From NCBI GenBank assembly GCA_964529415.1, contig CAZGWD010000017.1, positions 16,943-80,942 on the forward strand: a stretch of 64,000 nt of DNA. Direction: 5' to 3'. Of this stretch, positions 17,251 through 26,613 are shown in pieces (the first letter of the stretch is position 1; every line of letters starts with the position of its first letter). The DNA comes from CAYMPH01 sp964529415 (lineage in GTDB: Bacteria > Spirochaetota > UBA4802 > UBA5550). The notes under the pieces are model-generated. The model was given only the letters and a program-made list of their open reading frames with translations. It was not told the origin of the DNA and searched no databases. Made by a program: the position numbers and the translations under genes.

Positions 17251-19998
17251 ATGTTCCTAAAATCTATGGAAATGTTCGGCTTCAAGTCTTTTGCCGACAG
17301 AACTCTTATTGAATTCCTACCCGGGATTACTATTGTTGTGGGCCCGAACGGCTGCGGCAAGTCCAATGTTGTTGATTCAATAAAATGGGTTCTTGGAGAA
17401 AAGCAGGCTAAAAATATCCGCGGTGAAACCATGGAGGATGTAATATTCTCCGGAACCGACGACCGCAAGCCTTTATCTCTTGCGGAAGTTTCACTGACAA
17501 TAGACAATGCCAACAGAATACTTGATATTGAATCAGATACAGTTACTGTCGCCCGAAGGGTTTTCCGCGATGGCGAATCCGAGTATTTGATAAATAAATC
17601 CCCTGTGCGTCTTAAAGATATTGAAAAACTTTTTATGGATACAGGCATCGGCAAATCAGCCTATTCTGTAATGGAGCAGGGCAAGATGGATCTGATCCTC
17701 TCCACAAGAGCTGAAGACAGGAGATACCTGTTCGAAGAGGCTGCAGGAATATCAAGATATAAAATGCAGAAAAAGGAATCTCTGCGCAAGCTCCATGACA
17801 CAGGCGACAATCTTGAAAGAATAAATGACATCATAGGCGAGATTGAAAGGGAAAAGGATTTCAAATCAAAGCAGGCTGATAAAACAAAAATTTATCTTCA
17901 GCTGAAATCTGAAATGATTGAGCTTGATGTTAAGATTAATATTGTAAAATACCGTGATATTGCAAAGAAACAGGAAAAGCTTCAGGTAGATATCAATAAA
18001 CTTAAAGAGCAGAGGGAAGCTGCTTCTGCGAGGGTTTCATCTATATCTGCAGAAAATGAAAAAGACGATAAAAGAAAAAATGATATTCAGCTGCAGCTCT
18101 TTGAGCAGGAGAAAAAGCTGCACGCATATAAAATCAGGGTTGAGGATATTGACCAGAAAACTGAAAGAAACAGAAAGCTTATTGAAGAACAGCGTTTAAG
18201 AAAAGAATCTATCGATTTAAAAATAAAAGAACGAAGCTCAAGCCTGAAATCCCTCATCGAAGAAAAAGCAAAAAATGAGGAATCCGGTGTTGAAATAAGA
18301 CGCAAAATAAATGAAGACCGTGAAAAGCTTACTGAACTGTTTGAAACAAGAAAATCAAAACTTGATGCAATTCACAAGTCGAGAGATAAAATTGAGGATA
18401 ACAAAAGGGAAATATCAGAAAGTGAAAAAAGAACAAGAGAACTCAGACACGAGCTTGAACTTGTAATCAAAAGACTGATAGACGCTATTGACAAAAGAAA
18501 AGCCGAGCTGATTGATTCTGAAACAGAAAGGCAGAATGTAAGAAACAGAATAAACGGCAGCATAACTGATATTGAATCAAATCTGAGAAAGGCAATTACC
18601 AGCCTCGAATCTTCAATGTCTGAAGATGCGCTTGCAATTCTCAGAAAAATTGATATAAATTCGCTCGCATCAGATATAGGGAAATTTGAAAGCTACGAGG
18701 ACGGATTCAGATCAATACTTTTCGATAAAGCCGGAATTCACGCTGAAAAAGAGAGACTTGATACTGATATTTCATCCAACATGAAAAAAGTTGAAAACCT
18801 CAGGGACGAAATATCTTCGCTTGAAAAATATATCAATGATGAACAGTCCCGCCTTGAAAATGTCAATGAGATGATTACCAGGGTGGAGAAAGACCTTTCA
18901 CGAAATGAAAATGAACGCGACTGGATAGAAAAGCATCTGCAGTCGCTTTCGCATCAGATAAAGGATATTGAAAAGCAGATAGAAAACCACAGGGAAGAAA
19001 TTCTGCGCTCGGAAAAAACTGCAGAAAATCTTGCCTCTGAAATAAAAGAGTGGGAAGAGAGGCTCATCGAATTCAGCGAAAGAAGCAGCTCGCTCGTAGG
19101 AAGCATCAGCGAACTCACATCAAAAAGAACTGAGCTTGATTCAAAAATTCATGAAAGAAAAAATGTCTCCAGAAAAGACGAGGAAGAGCTGCAGAAACTT
19201 CAGGAAAGAATAAGCGCACTTGACCGCAATCTTGTGGAAATGATTTTCAGGAAAAACACGATAGAGGACACTCTCTGGACAGAATATGAGAAGAAAGTCT
19301 CGGATACAGCGGCAATGAAAATAGAAGAATCCGAGCTTCCGTCATTTCAGGAAAAAATTCAGGCCGTTAAGAAAAAAATACAGGATCTCGGTCCGATCAA
19401 CAATCTTGCGATCGAGGAATATAAGGATCTTAAAAAAAGATTCGAATACTATATCTCGCAGAGAGATGATATTGAAAAAGCCAGACAGGATATTCTTTCT
19501 GTAATTGAAGATATAAATAAAACTTCTGTTGAGATGTTTTTATCCACATTCATGGAAATTCAGAAAAACTTTTCCGATGTTTTCAAAAGGCTTTTTGAGG
19601 GCGGAGATGCATCAGTATCCTTTGCGGATCCTGAGAATGTTCTTGAAACAGGAATTGATATTATGGTGCGACCTCCGGGTAAAAAGCCGAAAAATATCAA
19701 TCTCCTCTCAGGAGGGGAGAGAGCCCTGACTGCAATAGCGCTTTTATTCGCAACATATATGGTAAGGCCATCGCCTTTTTGCTTTCTTGACGAGATAGAT
19801 GCGCCTCTTGATGAGGAAAATATCGGCAGGTTTGTAAAGATGATGAAAGAGTTCGCCAGAAGCACCCAGTTCGTAATTGTAACTCACAATAAAAAAACCA
19901 TGAGCATCGGTGAATCAATTTACGGTGTAACAATGGAAGAACCCGGTGTATCCAAGGTCGTTTCTCTGAAAATGGAGAAGACAGAGCCTAAAAAGTAA
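17251..19998 (+). CDS. smc: Chromosome segregation protein Smc (short form)
   Basis: A 915-aa SMC ATPase. The N-terminal head has KSMEMFGFKSFADRT, Walker A GPNGCGKSN at about residues 32-40 and FSGTDDRKPLS. The C-terminal head has signature NLLSGGERALTAIALLF and Walker B CFLDEIDAPLDEENI. Between them are two long charged coiled coils (roughly residues 165-420 and 500-740). The usual globular hinge of about 150 residues is not recognisable. Only a short stretch (about residues 425-490, with SEDALAILRKIDINS and FRSILFDKAGIHAEKE) interrupts the coils. Typical Smc is ~1150-1190 aa. The start MFLKSMEMFGFKSF matches the family N-terminus well. Confidence 0.93.
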   Translation: MFLKSMEMFGFKSFADRTLIEFLPGITIVVGPNGCGKSNVVDSIKWVLGEKQAKNIRGETMEDVIFSGTDDRKPLSLAEVSLTIDNANRILDIESDTVTVARRVFRDGESEYLINKSPVRLKDIEKLFMDTGIGKSAYSVMEQGKMDLILSTRAEDRRYLFEEAAGISRYKMQKKESLRKLHDTGDNLERINDIIGEIEREKDFKSKQADKTKIYLQLKSEMIELDVKINIVKYRDIAKKQEKLQVDINKLKEQREAASARVSSISAENEKDDKRKNDIQLQLFEQEKKLHAYKIRVEDIDQKTERNRKLIEEQRLRKESIDLKIKERSSSLKSLIEEKAKNEESGVEIRRKINEDREKLTELFETRKSKLDAIHKSRDKIEDNKREISESEKRTRELRHELELVIKRLIDAIDKRKAELIDSETERQNVRNRINGSITDIESNLRKAITSLESSMSEDALAILRKIDINSLASDIGKFESYEDGFRSILFDKAGIHAEKERLDTDISSNMKKVENLRDEISSLEKYINDEQSRLENVNEMITRVEKDLSRNENERDWIEKHLQSLSHQIKDIEKQIENHREEILRSEKTAENLASEIKEWEERLIEFSERSSSLVGSISELTSKRTELDSKIHERKNVSRKDEEELQKLQERISALDRNLVEMIFRKNTIEDTLWTEYEKKVSDTAAMKIEESELPSFQEKIQAVKKKIQDLGPINNLAIEEYKDLKKRFEYYISQRDDIEKARQDILSVIEDINKTSVEMFLSTFMEIQKNFSDVFKRLFEGGDASVSFADPENVLETGIDIMVRPPGKKPKNINLLSGGERALTAIALLFATYMVRPSPFCFLDEIDAPLDEENIGRFVKMMKEFARSTQFVIVTHNKKTMSIGESIYGVTMEEPGVSKVVSLKMEKTEPKK

Positions 19999-20020
19999 CT
20001 CCTTCCCTGAAAATTATTCC

Positions 20021-20049
20021 TTGACAAAATTTCCATAAAATTATACATT
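20021..20049 (+). promoter_or_regulatory. Sigma-70-like promoter for the 188-aa coiled-coil gene
   Basis: TTGACA at 20021-20026 is followed by a 17-nt spacer and TACATT at 20044-20049. It lies just after the smc stop and about 70 bp before the 20118 start. Confidence 0.5.
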
Positions 20050-20117
20050 ATCAGAGCATAATCAATTCTGCCCAGTAATTGGATTATGTCTCTTTACAAC
20101 ACAAAGGAGGGTGTAAA

Positions 20118-20684
20118 ATGAAAGTATCTATTGATGGAATCCTCGGCTCCGCAAGGAAGATTAACAGCCAGAGGGAAAGTTTTGAGGGTGAGCCTGATAA
20201 AAAGGCACAGGAAGTTAAAAAAGATTCTATTTCAATTAGCAAACGTCTCGACACAAGAATTGACTCAATTGAAACAGAATTCCGCACGCTTCAGAATTCT
20301 TTAACAAAAAATCAGATTATACGCCAGGGTCTTGAGCAGATTGCTGCAGATATTAATGCAGGAGGAAAAAATGTTCAGGAGATTATTGAAAGCGTTAAAT
20401 TTGAAGGCGCACCGGTTTTAAAGGAATTAGCGCAGGAAAAAATTACCAGTGAAAAAGTTACAGAGAAAACTTCGGAAAACAATGAGAAGATTTCCAAAGA
20501 CATCAACAGCATTAAAAAACTTCAGGTTGAGGCAGACAATATTATGGCATCAAATCTGACAGTTGGCGACAAGGCTGAATCTCTGACTAAAAACATCGGT
20601 TCAATCTTTACAAACGCATCAGCCGGCAGTCTTGACGGCATCACGAATCTTCAGGCTGACAAAGTTATGAGGCTTATCAAGTAG
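20118..20684 (+). CDS. Coiled-coil protein of unknown function
   Basis: I choose the ATG at 20118 because AAAGGAGGG lies 6-8 bp before it; a longer frame begins at 20079 but lacks such a site. The product is 188 aa (MKVSIDGILGSARKINSQ...), without signal peptide or membrane segment. It is highly charged and predicted helical, with heptad-like stretches at about residues 45-70 and 100-150. The composition and the SGSA/ASAG/NLQADKVM ends resemble flagellar secreted or regulatory proteins, but I see no firm family match. It has its own promoter-like sequence and a strong terminator, so it is probably well expressed and monocistronic. Confidence 0.7.
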   Translation: MKVSIDGILGSARKINSQRESFEGEPDKKAQEVKKDSISISKRLDTRIDSIETEFRTLQNSLTKNQIIRQGLEQIAADINAGGKNVQEIIESVKFEGAPVLKELAQEKITSEKVTEKTSENNEKISKDINSIKKLQVEADNIMASNLTVGDKAESLTKNIGSIFTNASAGSLDGITNLQADKVMRLIK

Positions 20685-20710
20685 TAATTTGAAAATTAAA
20701 ATATTTCAAC

Positions 20711-20743
20711 AAAAAAGCCTGCAAATTTGCAGGCTTTTTTATT
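20711..20743 (+). terminator. Strong rho-independent terminator
   Basis: A 30-nt perfect palindrome (AAAAAAGCCTGCAAA with TTTGCAGGCTTTTTT) ending in a T-run. It can act on either strand. Confidence 0.9.
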
Positions 20744-20895
20744 TTATCATGCACCGTAATTTTCAGGATATAATAAGCGAAAGTATGAATTATTTTTTAA
20801 TTTATTTATCACCGGCTGAAATTTTTCCTTGCAGAATTCATCAAATATAAGGAATCTTAACTGCAATAATAAATAATAATACTATAGGATCTAAC

Positions 20896-21567
20896 ATGAA
20901 AAAAATACAGTTTATGCTGATGTTGATGATATATGTGTCATTTCCTGTCTTCGGGGAAAATGCAAACGTATCGGATAACCCTGCTTCTGAAAAAACGTCA
21001 GATGAAGATTATTCCAGGATAGAACATGATGTTATAAAAGAAACAAATCTGGCTCGTACAAATCCGAAAGCATATGCTGAAAAGCTGAAAAAATTTCTGA
21101 AACTTTATAAAGGCAGGCTTATAGAACTTCCTGGAAAAACTCCGTTGATGACTCAGGAAGGCGTGCAGCCTGTAAAGGAAGCAATTGCATTTTTGCTTAA
21201 GGTTGAACCGGTTGAAGCTCTCACTGAAATAAAAGGGCTTACGATGGCTGCAAGAGATCATGTCAGGGATCAGGCTCTTAGGGGAACTATTGGTCATTAC
21301 GGCAGTGACAGGAGCAGTTCATTCGATAGAATGAAAAGATATGGTAAAATAAAAGGCGGAGCCGGTGAAAATATAGCATACGGTTTAGATACAGGCGAAC
21401 TGATAGTAATGGCTCTGATAATAGATGATGGTGTATCTAACAGGGGGCATCGAACAAATATATTCAAGAAAATTTTTAAAGTTACCGGTGTTGCGTTCGG
21501 AACGCATCCAACATACAGGAATGTATGCGTTATCGGATATGCAGTTGGTTTTGATGATAATGATTAG
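20896..21567 (+). CDS. Exported CAP (SCP/PR1-like) domain protein
   Basis: A 223-aa protein with a signal peptide (cleavage near ...FPVFG) and a CAP domain. The family motifs are visible: ETNLARTNPKAYAE at the start of the domain, HVRDQ, IGHYGSDRSSSFDRM with the conserved histidine, GAGENIAYG, and a closing NRGHRTNIF with the second histidine. Bacterial CAP proteins are extracytoplasmic and of mostly unknown activity. The following polyprenyl synthase gene overlaps its 3' end by a few bases, implying translational coupling, although the functional link is unclear. Confidence 0.88.
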   Translation: MKKIQFMLMLMIYVSFPVFGENANVSDNPASEKTSDEDYSRIEHDVIKETNLARTNPKAYAEKLKKFLKLYKGRLIELPGKTPLMTQEGVQPVKEAIAFLLKVEPVEALTEIKGLTMAARDHVRDQALRGTIGHYGSDRSSSFDRMKRYGKIKGGAGENIAYGLDTGELIVMALIIDDGVSNRGHRTNIFKKIFKVTGVAFGTHPTYRNVCVIGYAVGFDDND

Positions 21568-22558
21568 AAATTTAAATGAAATAAACCAGAAGCTTGAGAA
21601 TTATTCTGATAAGGTAAGCCTGTATCTGAATGATAAAATAACCGTTGAAGGAAATGAAATCTGGGATGCAGCTGCGCATTATATTAAGGCAGGCGGGAAA
21701 AGACTTCGCCCTTTTCTGGTTATGAAAACTTTTGAATTGTTAGGCGGCGATGCAGGTGAAGAAATTCTGCCTGCTGCATCAGCTTTTGAACTTCTTCATA
21801 CCTTTACCCTGGTACATGATGATATTATTGATGGTGATAAAACACGAAGGGGAGTGCCATCAGTTCATGTCAAATGGGATGAACCTATGGCAATTCTTTC
21901 CGGAGATTTACTGTTTGCGCGGGCAATTGTTCTTGCATCTGAAACAGATGTTAAGCCGGAAATAAAATCTGAATTGATGAAATCTCTTGGAGCAGTTGTA
22001 ATTGATTTATGTGTTGGCCAGATACTTGATGTGTCATTTGAAAAAAAAGATAAAATATCAATAGATGAATATCTTCATATGATTTATCTTAAAACCGGGG
22101 CATTGTTTGAAAAATGCGTATATGCCGGAGCTGTTATATCAGGTGCAGGAGATAAAGAAATCGATGCTCTGAAAAGTTACAGCAGATATTTAGGTTATGC
22201 ATTTCAAATAGCAGATGATATTTTAGGCCTTGTAGCTGATGAAAAAATTCTCGGCAAGCCTGTATTGAGCGATATTCGCGAGGGGAAAAAAACTTATCCT
22301 GTAATTTGCGCATTATCCTGTCTTACTCTGGAAAAGGCAGCAGTCCTTTCAGGTTTACTTTCAAAGAAAACTAAAACCCAGGCAGATATTGATTCAGCAT
22401 ATACTCTAATAATGGAATCAGGCGCACTTGAGTTATCCGGAAAATCAGCGATAGAGTACCGTGATCATGCTGTTTCAGCTCTATCAATTTTTGCGGATTC
22501 ACCATCTAAAACTGATTTAATTGACCTCGTTTATCTCGCAGTTGAAAGAGTAAAATGA
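21560..22558 (+). CDS. Polyprenyl (trans-isoprenyl) diphosphate synthase
   Basis: I place the start at the ATG at 21560 (MIRNLNEINQKLEN, 332 aa), which fits the usual ~320-330 aa. The longer frame from 21425 lies inside the CAP gene. The first aspartate-rich motif is VHDDIIDGDKTRRG (DDxxD), preceded by GGKRLRPFL. The second is QIADDILGLVADE, followed by LGKPVLSDIREGKKT. The product is probably an octaprenyl-, heptaprenyl- or geranylgeranyl-type diphosphate for quinones or lipid carriers; chain length cannot be told. ATG at 21554 is an alternative start. Confidence 0.9.
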   Translation: MIRNLNEINQKLENYSDKVSLYLNDKITVEGNEIWDAAAHYIKAGGKRLRPFLVMKTFELLGGDAGEEILPAASAFELLHTFTLVHDDIIDGDKTRRGVPSVHVKWDEPMAILSGDLLFARAIVLASETDVKPEIKSELMKSLGAVVIDLCVGQILDVSFEKKDKISIDEYLHMIYLKTGALFEKCVYAGAVISGAGDKEIDALKSYSRYLGYAFQIADDILGLVADEKILGKPVLSDIREGKKTYPVICALSCLTLEKAAVLSGLLSKKTKTQADIDSAYTLIMESGALELSGKSAIEYRDHAVSALSIFADSPSKTDLIDLVYLAVERVK

Positions 22559-22693
22559 ACAATTTGAAAATATACCAGTTTTTTGAAATTTTTATTTAAA
22601 TTTTGAAAATCCCTTGACCAAATTATATGGCTTTTTTTTATTAAATAATATATATTGATTGAAAAAACATAAAATGGGGAATTATAATCTTAG

Positions 22694-23272
22694 ATGGAAA
22701 CTAATCATAAAATTGCTTCAGATATTCAATCAGGAATAAAGCACGCAATTGGTGAAAATATTCTCGATTGTTATCAATGCGGGAAATGTTCAGCAGGATG
22801 TCCTCTTGCTACAGAAATGGATTATCCTCCAAGTTTGCTTTTAAGAATGATGCAATGCAGAACTCCTGAAATTGATAAAAAGATTATTGGTTCTTACACA
22901 ATCTGGCTTTGCCTGAATTGTGAGATGTGCATTTCCAGGTGTCCTCAGGAAGTTGATTTCCCTGTTATTGCAGATTATTTAAGATCAGAATCTCTCAGAT
23001 TGAATCTTATAAATCCGAAGGCAAAGGATATTGTCGCATTCCATAAATCATTCCTGGATTCTGTACGTTATACAGGCCGATTGTACGAAATAGGCCTTAT
23101 ACTTGAATTTAAAGCCAGAACAATGCACCTTTTACAGGACCTGCTTGTTGCGCCTCGTATGTTTCTTGCAGGGAAACTTTCTATTTTCCCTCATTTTATT
23201 AAAAACAGAAAAAGTTTCTCTTTAATATTTAAAACTCTTTTCACCAGAAAGAAAGAGGTGGCCGGATCATGA
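22694..23272 (+). CDS. hdrC: Heterodisulfide reductase-like subunit C
   Basis: A 192-aa iron-sulfur protein with two CxxCxxCxxxCP clusters: CYQCGKCSAGCP near residue 30 and CLNCEMCISRCP near 78. This is the HdrC pattern of two [4Fe-4S] centres that pass electrons between HdrA and HdrB. A C-terminal extension of about 80 residues follows. It is the first gene of a seven-gene unit, and its stop overlaps the hdrB start by 4 bp (ATGA). A weak promoter-like TTGACC lies at 22614. The start is ATG with GGGGA 13 bp upstream, a long spacing. Confidence 0.92.
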   Translation: METNHKIASDIQSGIKHAIGENILDCYQCGKCSAGCPLATEMDYPPSLLLRMMQCRTPEIDKKIIGSYTIWLCLNCEMCISRCPQEVDFPVIADYLRSESLRLNLINPKAKDIVAFHKSFLDSVRYTGRLYEIGLILEFKARTMHLLQDLLVAPRMFLAGKLSIFPHFIKNRKSFSLIFKTLFTRKKEVAGS

Positions 23273-24174
23273 AAACAATAGGATATTATCCAGGATGTTC
23301 TCTGAAGAGTTCATCCCGTGAATATGATGAATCTTTTCAGGCAATTTCAAAGCACATAGGCCTTGATCTTGTGGAGGTTCCTGACTGGAATTGCTGCGGA
23401 GCTTCATCAGCACATAATATGAATAAAAAACTATCGCTTGCTCTGCCTGCAAGGATTCTTGCCCAGGCTGAACAGGCAGGTTTGAGCGAAGTGGTAGCAC
23501 CATGCGCTGCATGCTCCAATCATCTGATTGTTGCAAGGCATGAAATGCTGGAAAATGCGGAATTAATGAAAGAAATTTCTGAAGATATCAAAATGGATTA
23601 TAAAGGTACTGCAAAGGTCGTAAATGTAATAGAAGCACTCCTGCCGATGATTCCTGAAATTAAGGAAAAAATGAAGAAAACCTTGAATTTCAAAGTGGCT
23701 TGCTATTACGGATGCCTTCTTGTCCGGCCGCAGAAAATAATGAAATTTGACAGATATGAAGATCCGGATTTAATGGAGTCAATTATGCGCGAACTGGGCG
23801 CAACGACTATTGACTGGTCTTTTAAAACTGAATGCTGCGGAGCTGCCTATTCAATATCGAAACCGGATTTTGTAGGAAAGCTTTCCAGCAAGATAGTTGA
23901 AGATGCTGTAAAAAGAGGAGCGGAAGCGATTATTGTTGCCTGTCCTTTATGTCACGCAAATCTGGATATGCGTAGAAATTACATTGAGAAATATGCAGGA
24001 AAAAAATATTCAATTCCGGTTATTTATATTACCCAGGCTATCGGTATGGCTCTCGGGATAGATAATAAAAAACTGGGAATACAGAGACATATGGTAAAGG
24101 TTAAACTTCCTAAAATGGATGATTACTCTCAAAAATCTAATGAAGCGGAAAAGGTTGAAGAATGTCACGCATAG
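23269..24174 (+). CDS. hdrB: Heterodisulfide reductase-like subunit B
   Basis: A 301-aa protein with two CCG domains, the site of the noncubane [4Fe-4S] clusters that split disulfides. The first has YYPGCSLKSSS, WNCCGASSAHN and CAACSNH; the second has CYYGCLLVRP, ECCGAAYS and CPLCHAN. All cysteines expected of the CX31-39CCX35-36CXXC pattern appear present in both. In methanogens HdrB reduces CoM-S-S-CoB; in bacteria with Flx-Hdr the disulfide is unknown (the DsrC trisulfide has been proposed for sulfate reducers). Its end overlaps the hdrA start by 13 bp. Confidence 0.92.
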   Translation: MKTIGYYPGCSLKSSSREYDESFQAISKHIGLDLVEVPDWNCCGASSAHNMNKKLSLALPARILAQAEQAGLSEVVAPCAACSNHLIVARHEMLENAELMKEISEDIKMDYKGTAKVVNVIEALLPMIPEIKEKMKKTLNFKVACYYGCLLVRPQKIMKFDRYEDPDLMESIMRELGATTIDWSFKTECCGAAYSISKPDFVGKLSSKIVEDAVKRGAEAIIVACPLCHANLDMRRNYIEKYAGKKYSIPVIYITQAIGMALGIDNKKLGIQRHMVKVKLPKMDDYSQKSNEAEKVEECHA

Positions 24175-26153
24175 GTGTATTTATCTGTCATTGCGGCACA
24201 AATATAAGCGCAACAGTTGATTGCGAAAGTGTTGCTCAGATCAGTGCAAGAATTCCAGGTGTTGTGCACAGTGTTGATTATAAATATATGTGCTCTGATC
24301 CGGGACAGACGCTGGTTAAAGAAGCGATTAAAGAACATAGGCTTGATGGTGTGGTTGTCAGCGCGTGCTCTCCAAGGATGCATGAACCCACTTTTAGAAA
24401 TGCATGCGCTGAAGCAGGATTAAATCCTTATCTTTGTGAAATGGCGAATATAAGGGAACATTGCTCCTGGGTGCATGAGAAATCTGAAGAAACCAGTAAA
24501 AAAGCCGCTGATCTGGTGCGGATGCTGGTTGAAAAGGTTAAACATAATCAGGCACTTCATTCAATAAAAGTTCCTGTTACGAAAACTGCACTTGTTATAG
24601 GCGGCGGAATAGCCGGCATTCAGGCGAGTCTTGATATAGCCAATACAGGGCACAAGGTTATTCTTGTTGAACGTGAACCGTCTATCGGCGGGCATATGTC
24701 GCAGCTTTCAGAGACGTTTCCGACTATGGACTGCTCGCAGTGTATTTTAACTCCGAGGATGGTTGAAGTTGCACAGCATCCCAATATCACCCTTCTGTCT
24801 TTTGCTGAAGTTGAGAGCGTGGATGGATATATTGGAAATTTTCAGGTAAAAATCAGGAAAAAGGCAAAGAGCATTGATGAAAAGCTCTGCACAGGCTGCG
24901 CACTTTGCACCATGAAATGCCCGACTAAAAAAATACCGGATGAATTTAACGCAATGCTTGGAAGCCGTCCTGCAATATATGTTCCTTTTCCTCAGGCAGT
25001 TCCGAACAAGCCTGTTATTGACAGGGAAAGATGTACTTTTTTTCTGAAAGGAAAATGCAGAGTATGCGAAAAGGTGTGTCCTACCAATGCAATCAATTTT
25101 GACCAGCAGGATGAAATTGTTGAGTTTGATATAGGTGCTATTGTAATAGCAACCGGCTTTAATATTAAAGGAACTGATTTTTTTCCTGAATACGGTTATG
25201 GAAAATATCCGGATGTAATTACAGGACTTCAGTTTGAAAGGCTGGCTTCTGCTTCCGGCCCGACACTGGGTGAACTGAAGAGGCCTTCTGATGGAAAAGT
25301 TCCTGAAACAATTGTATTTGTAGCCTGTGCCGGTTCGCGCGATCCGGCCAAGGGAATTGAATATTGTTCTAAAATATGCTGCATGTATACAGCAAAACAT
25401 ACAATGCTTTTCAGGCATAAGGTTCATCACGGCAAGGCTTATGTTTTCTATATGGACATAAGAGCCGGCGGAAAAATGTACGATGAATTTGTAAGGCGTG
25501 CAATTGAAGAAGATGAAGCAATGTATGTCCGCGGTCGTGTATCAAAAATATATGAAGAAGACGGTAAACTGATAGTTAAAGGCATAGACACCCTTCTCGG
25601 CCATCAGCCGGTTGAAATCAAGGCGGATATGGTGGTACTTGCAACAGCTGGTGTTGCAAATGCAGGTGCTGAAGATCTGGCTCATAAACTACATGTCAGC
25701 TACGATGCGCATAATTTTTTCTCTGAAGCGCATCCAAAGCTCAAGCCTGTTGAAACAAATACAGCAGGAATTTTTCTGGCAGGAGCATGTCAGTCTCCTA
25801 AGGACATTCCAGAGTCAGTATCACAGGCTTCAGGTGCTGCAGTTAAGGTTGCTGCATTGTTCTCAAAAGAAGAGCTTACCCGCGAACCGATTATTGCGGT
25901 AGTAAACAGATGTGCTCCGCCTTTATATTCGACATGCACCGGATGCTTTTTATGCATTCCTTCATGTCCGTATCAGGCTATTGAACGCGAAGCTATTAAA
26001 ACAAGAGACGGCAAAGTAATCAGAGAAGTTGCAAAGATAAATACAGGGCTTTGCCAGGGCTGCGGAACATGCGTTGCTCTGTGCAGAACAAATTCAATAG
26101 ACCTTCAGGGCTATTCAAATGAACAGATGTATGCTGAAATAATGGCATTATGA
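24162..26153 (+). CDS. hdrA: Heterodisulfide reductase-like subunit A (flavoprotein)
   Basis: A 663-aa FAD and Fe-S protein. In order: an N-terminal domain with FICHCGTNIS; the FAD-binding motif VIGGGIAGIQAS (about 145-156) followed by E of the FAD ribose site; the HdrA-specific TMDCSQCILTPRMVEVAQHPNI; ferredoxin-type clusters CTGCALCTMKCP and a second group around CRVCEKVCP; and C-terminal clusters CTGCFLCIPSCP and CQGCGTCVALC. In the HdrABC family this subunit bifurcates electrons from its FAD. No in-frame TGA for selenocysteine is needed. Translation is coupled to hdrB by overlap. Confidence 0.93.
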   Translation: MSRIGVFICHCGTNISATVDCESVAQISARIPGVVHSVDYKYMCSDPGQTLVKEAIKEHRLDGVVVSACSPRMHEPTFRNACAEAGLNPYLCEMANIREHCSWVHEKSEETSKKAADLVRMLVEKVKHNQALHSIKVPVTKTALVIGGGIAGIQASLDIANTGHKVILVEREPSIGGHMSQLSETFPTMDCSQCILTPRMVEVAQHPNITLLSFAEVESVDGYIGNFQVKIRKKAKSIDEKLCTGCALCTMKCPTKKIPDEFNAMLGSRPAIYVPFPQAVPNKPVIDRERCTFFLKGKCRVCEKVCPTNAINFDQQDEIVEFDIGAIVIATGFNIKGTDFFPEYGYGKYPDVITGLQFERLASASGPTLGELKRPSDGKVPETIVFVACAGSRDPAKGIEYCSKICCMYTAKHTMLFRHKVHHGKAYVFYMDIRAGGKMYDEFVRRAIEEDEAMYVRGRVSKIYEEDGKLIVKGIDTLLGHQPVEIKADMVVLATAGVANAGAEDLAHKLHVSYDAHNFFSEAHPKLKPVETNTAGIFLAGACQSPKDIPESVSQASGAAVKVAALFSKEELTREPIIAVVNRCAPPLYSTCTGCFLCIPSCPYQAIEREAIKTRDGKVIREVAKINTGLCQGCGTCVALCRTNSIDLQGYSNEQMYAEIMAL

Positions 26154-26163
26154 GGATATATTT

Positions 26164-26613
26164 ATGGATTTTGAACCGAAAATAACTGCATTTGTATGTA
26201 ACTGGTGTACATATGCAGGCGCGGATCTTGCCGGAACAAGCAGAACAAAATACGCGACCAATGTGAGGATCGTAAGATTCCCATGTACTGGCCGTATTGA
26301 TTTTCTGGCAATTATGAAAGCTTTTGCCAATGGTGCTGATGGAGTTATAGTCTCAGGCTGTCATCCGAATGATTGCCATTATTCTTCCGGTAATTTTCAT
26401 GCAAGAAGGCGGTGGATTGTATTCCGTTCTCTGCTCGATTTTATGGGATTTGATATTAGAAGAATATATTTTTCCTGGGTTTCTGCTGCGGAAGGGGCCA
26501 AATGGGCTGATCTTGTAAACACAGCAGTAAAAGAAGTTCGTGATCTGGGACCATATGTAGATTACCAGAATATGTTGCCGGAGTATTTGAGTTCAGGAGT
26601 GAAGAATGATTGA
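26164..26613 (+). CDS. flxD: MvhD/FlxD-like iron-sulfur subunit
   Basis: A 149-aa protein of the MvhD family (the 2Fe-2S electron-transfer subunit that docks on HdrA). The conserved cysteines are seen in VCNWCTYAGAD, RFPCTGRID and SGCHPNDCHY. It starts 10 bp after hdrA with GAGGATA before the ATG. Here no hydrogenase genes are nearby; the following genes supply an NAD(P)H flavoprotein instead, so it should connect FlxABC to HdrA. The gene symbol follows the Desulfovibrio Flx nomenclature by analogy. Confidence 0.88.
   Translation: MDFEPKITAFVCNWCTYAGADLAGTSRTKYATNVRIVRFPCTGRIDFLAIMKAFANGADGVIVSGCHPNDCHYSSGNFHARRRWIVFRSLLDFMGFDIRRIYFSWVSAAEGAKWADLVNTAVKEVRDLGPYVDYQNMLPEYLSSGVKND

Noticed and set aside
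24291..24302. GCTCTGATCC in hdrA, like the GCTCTGACCC decamer
   Set aside because: One mismatch in the core and no other family feature nearby; treated as chance.
24747..25430. 227-aa open frame opposite hdrA
   Set aside because: Lies entirely within the well-supported hdrA gene on the other strand; its translation is rich in Cys/Phe/Ser as expected of an antisense shadow.
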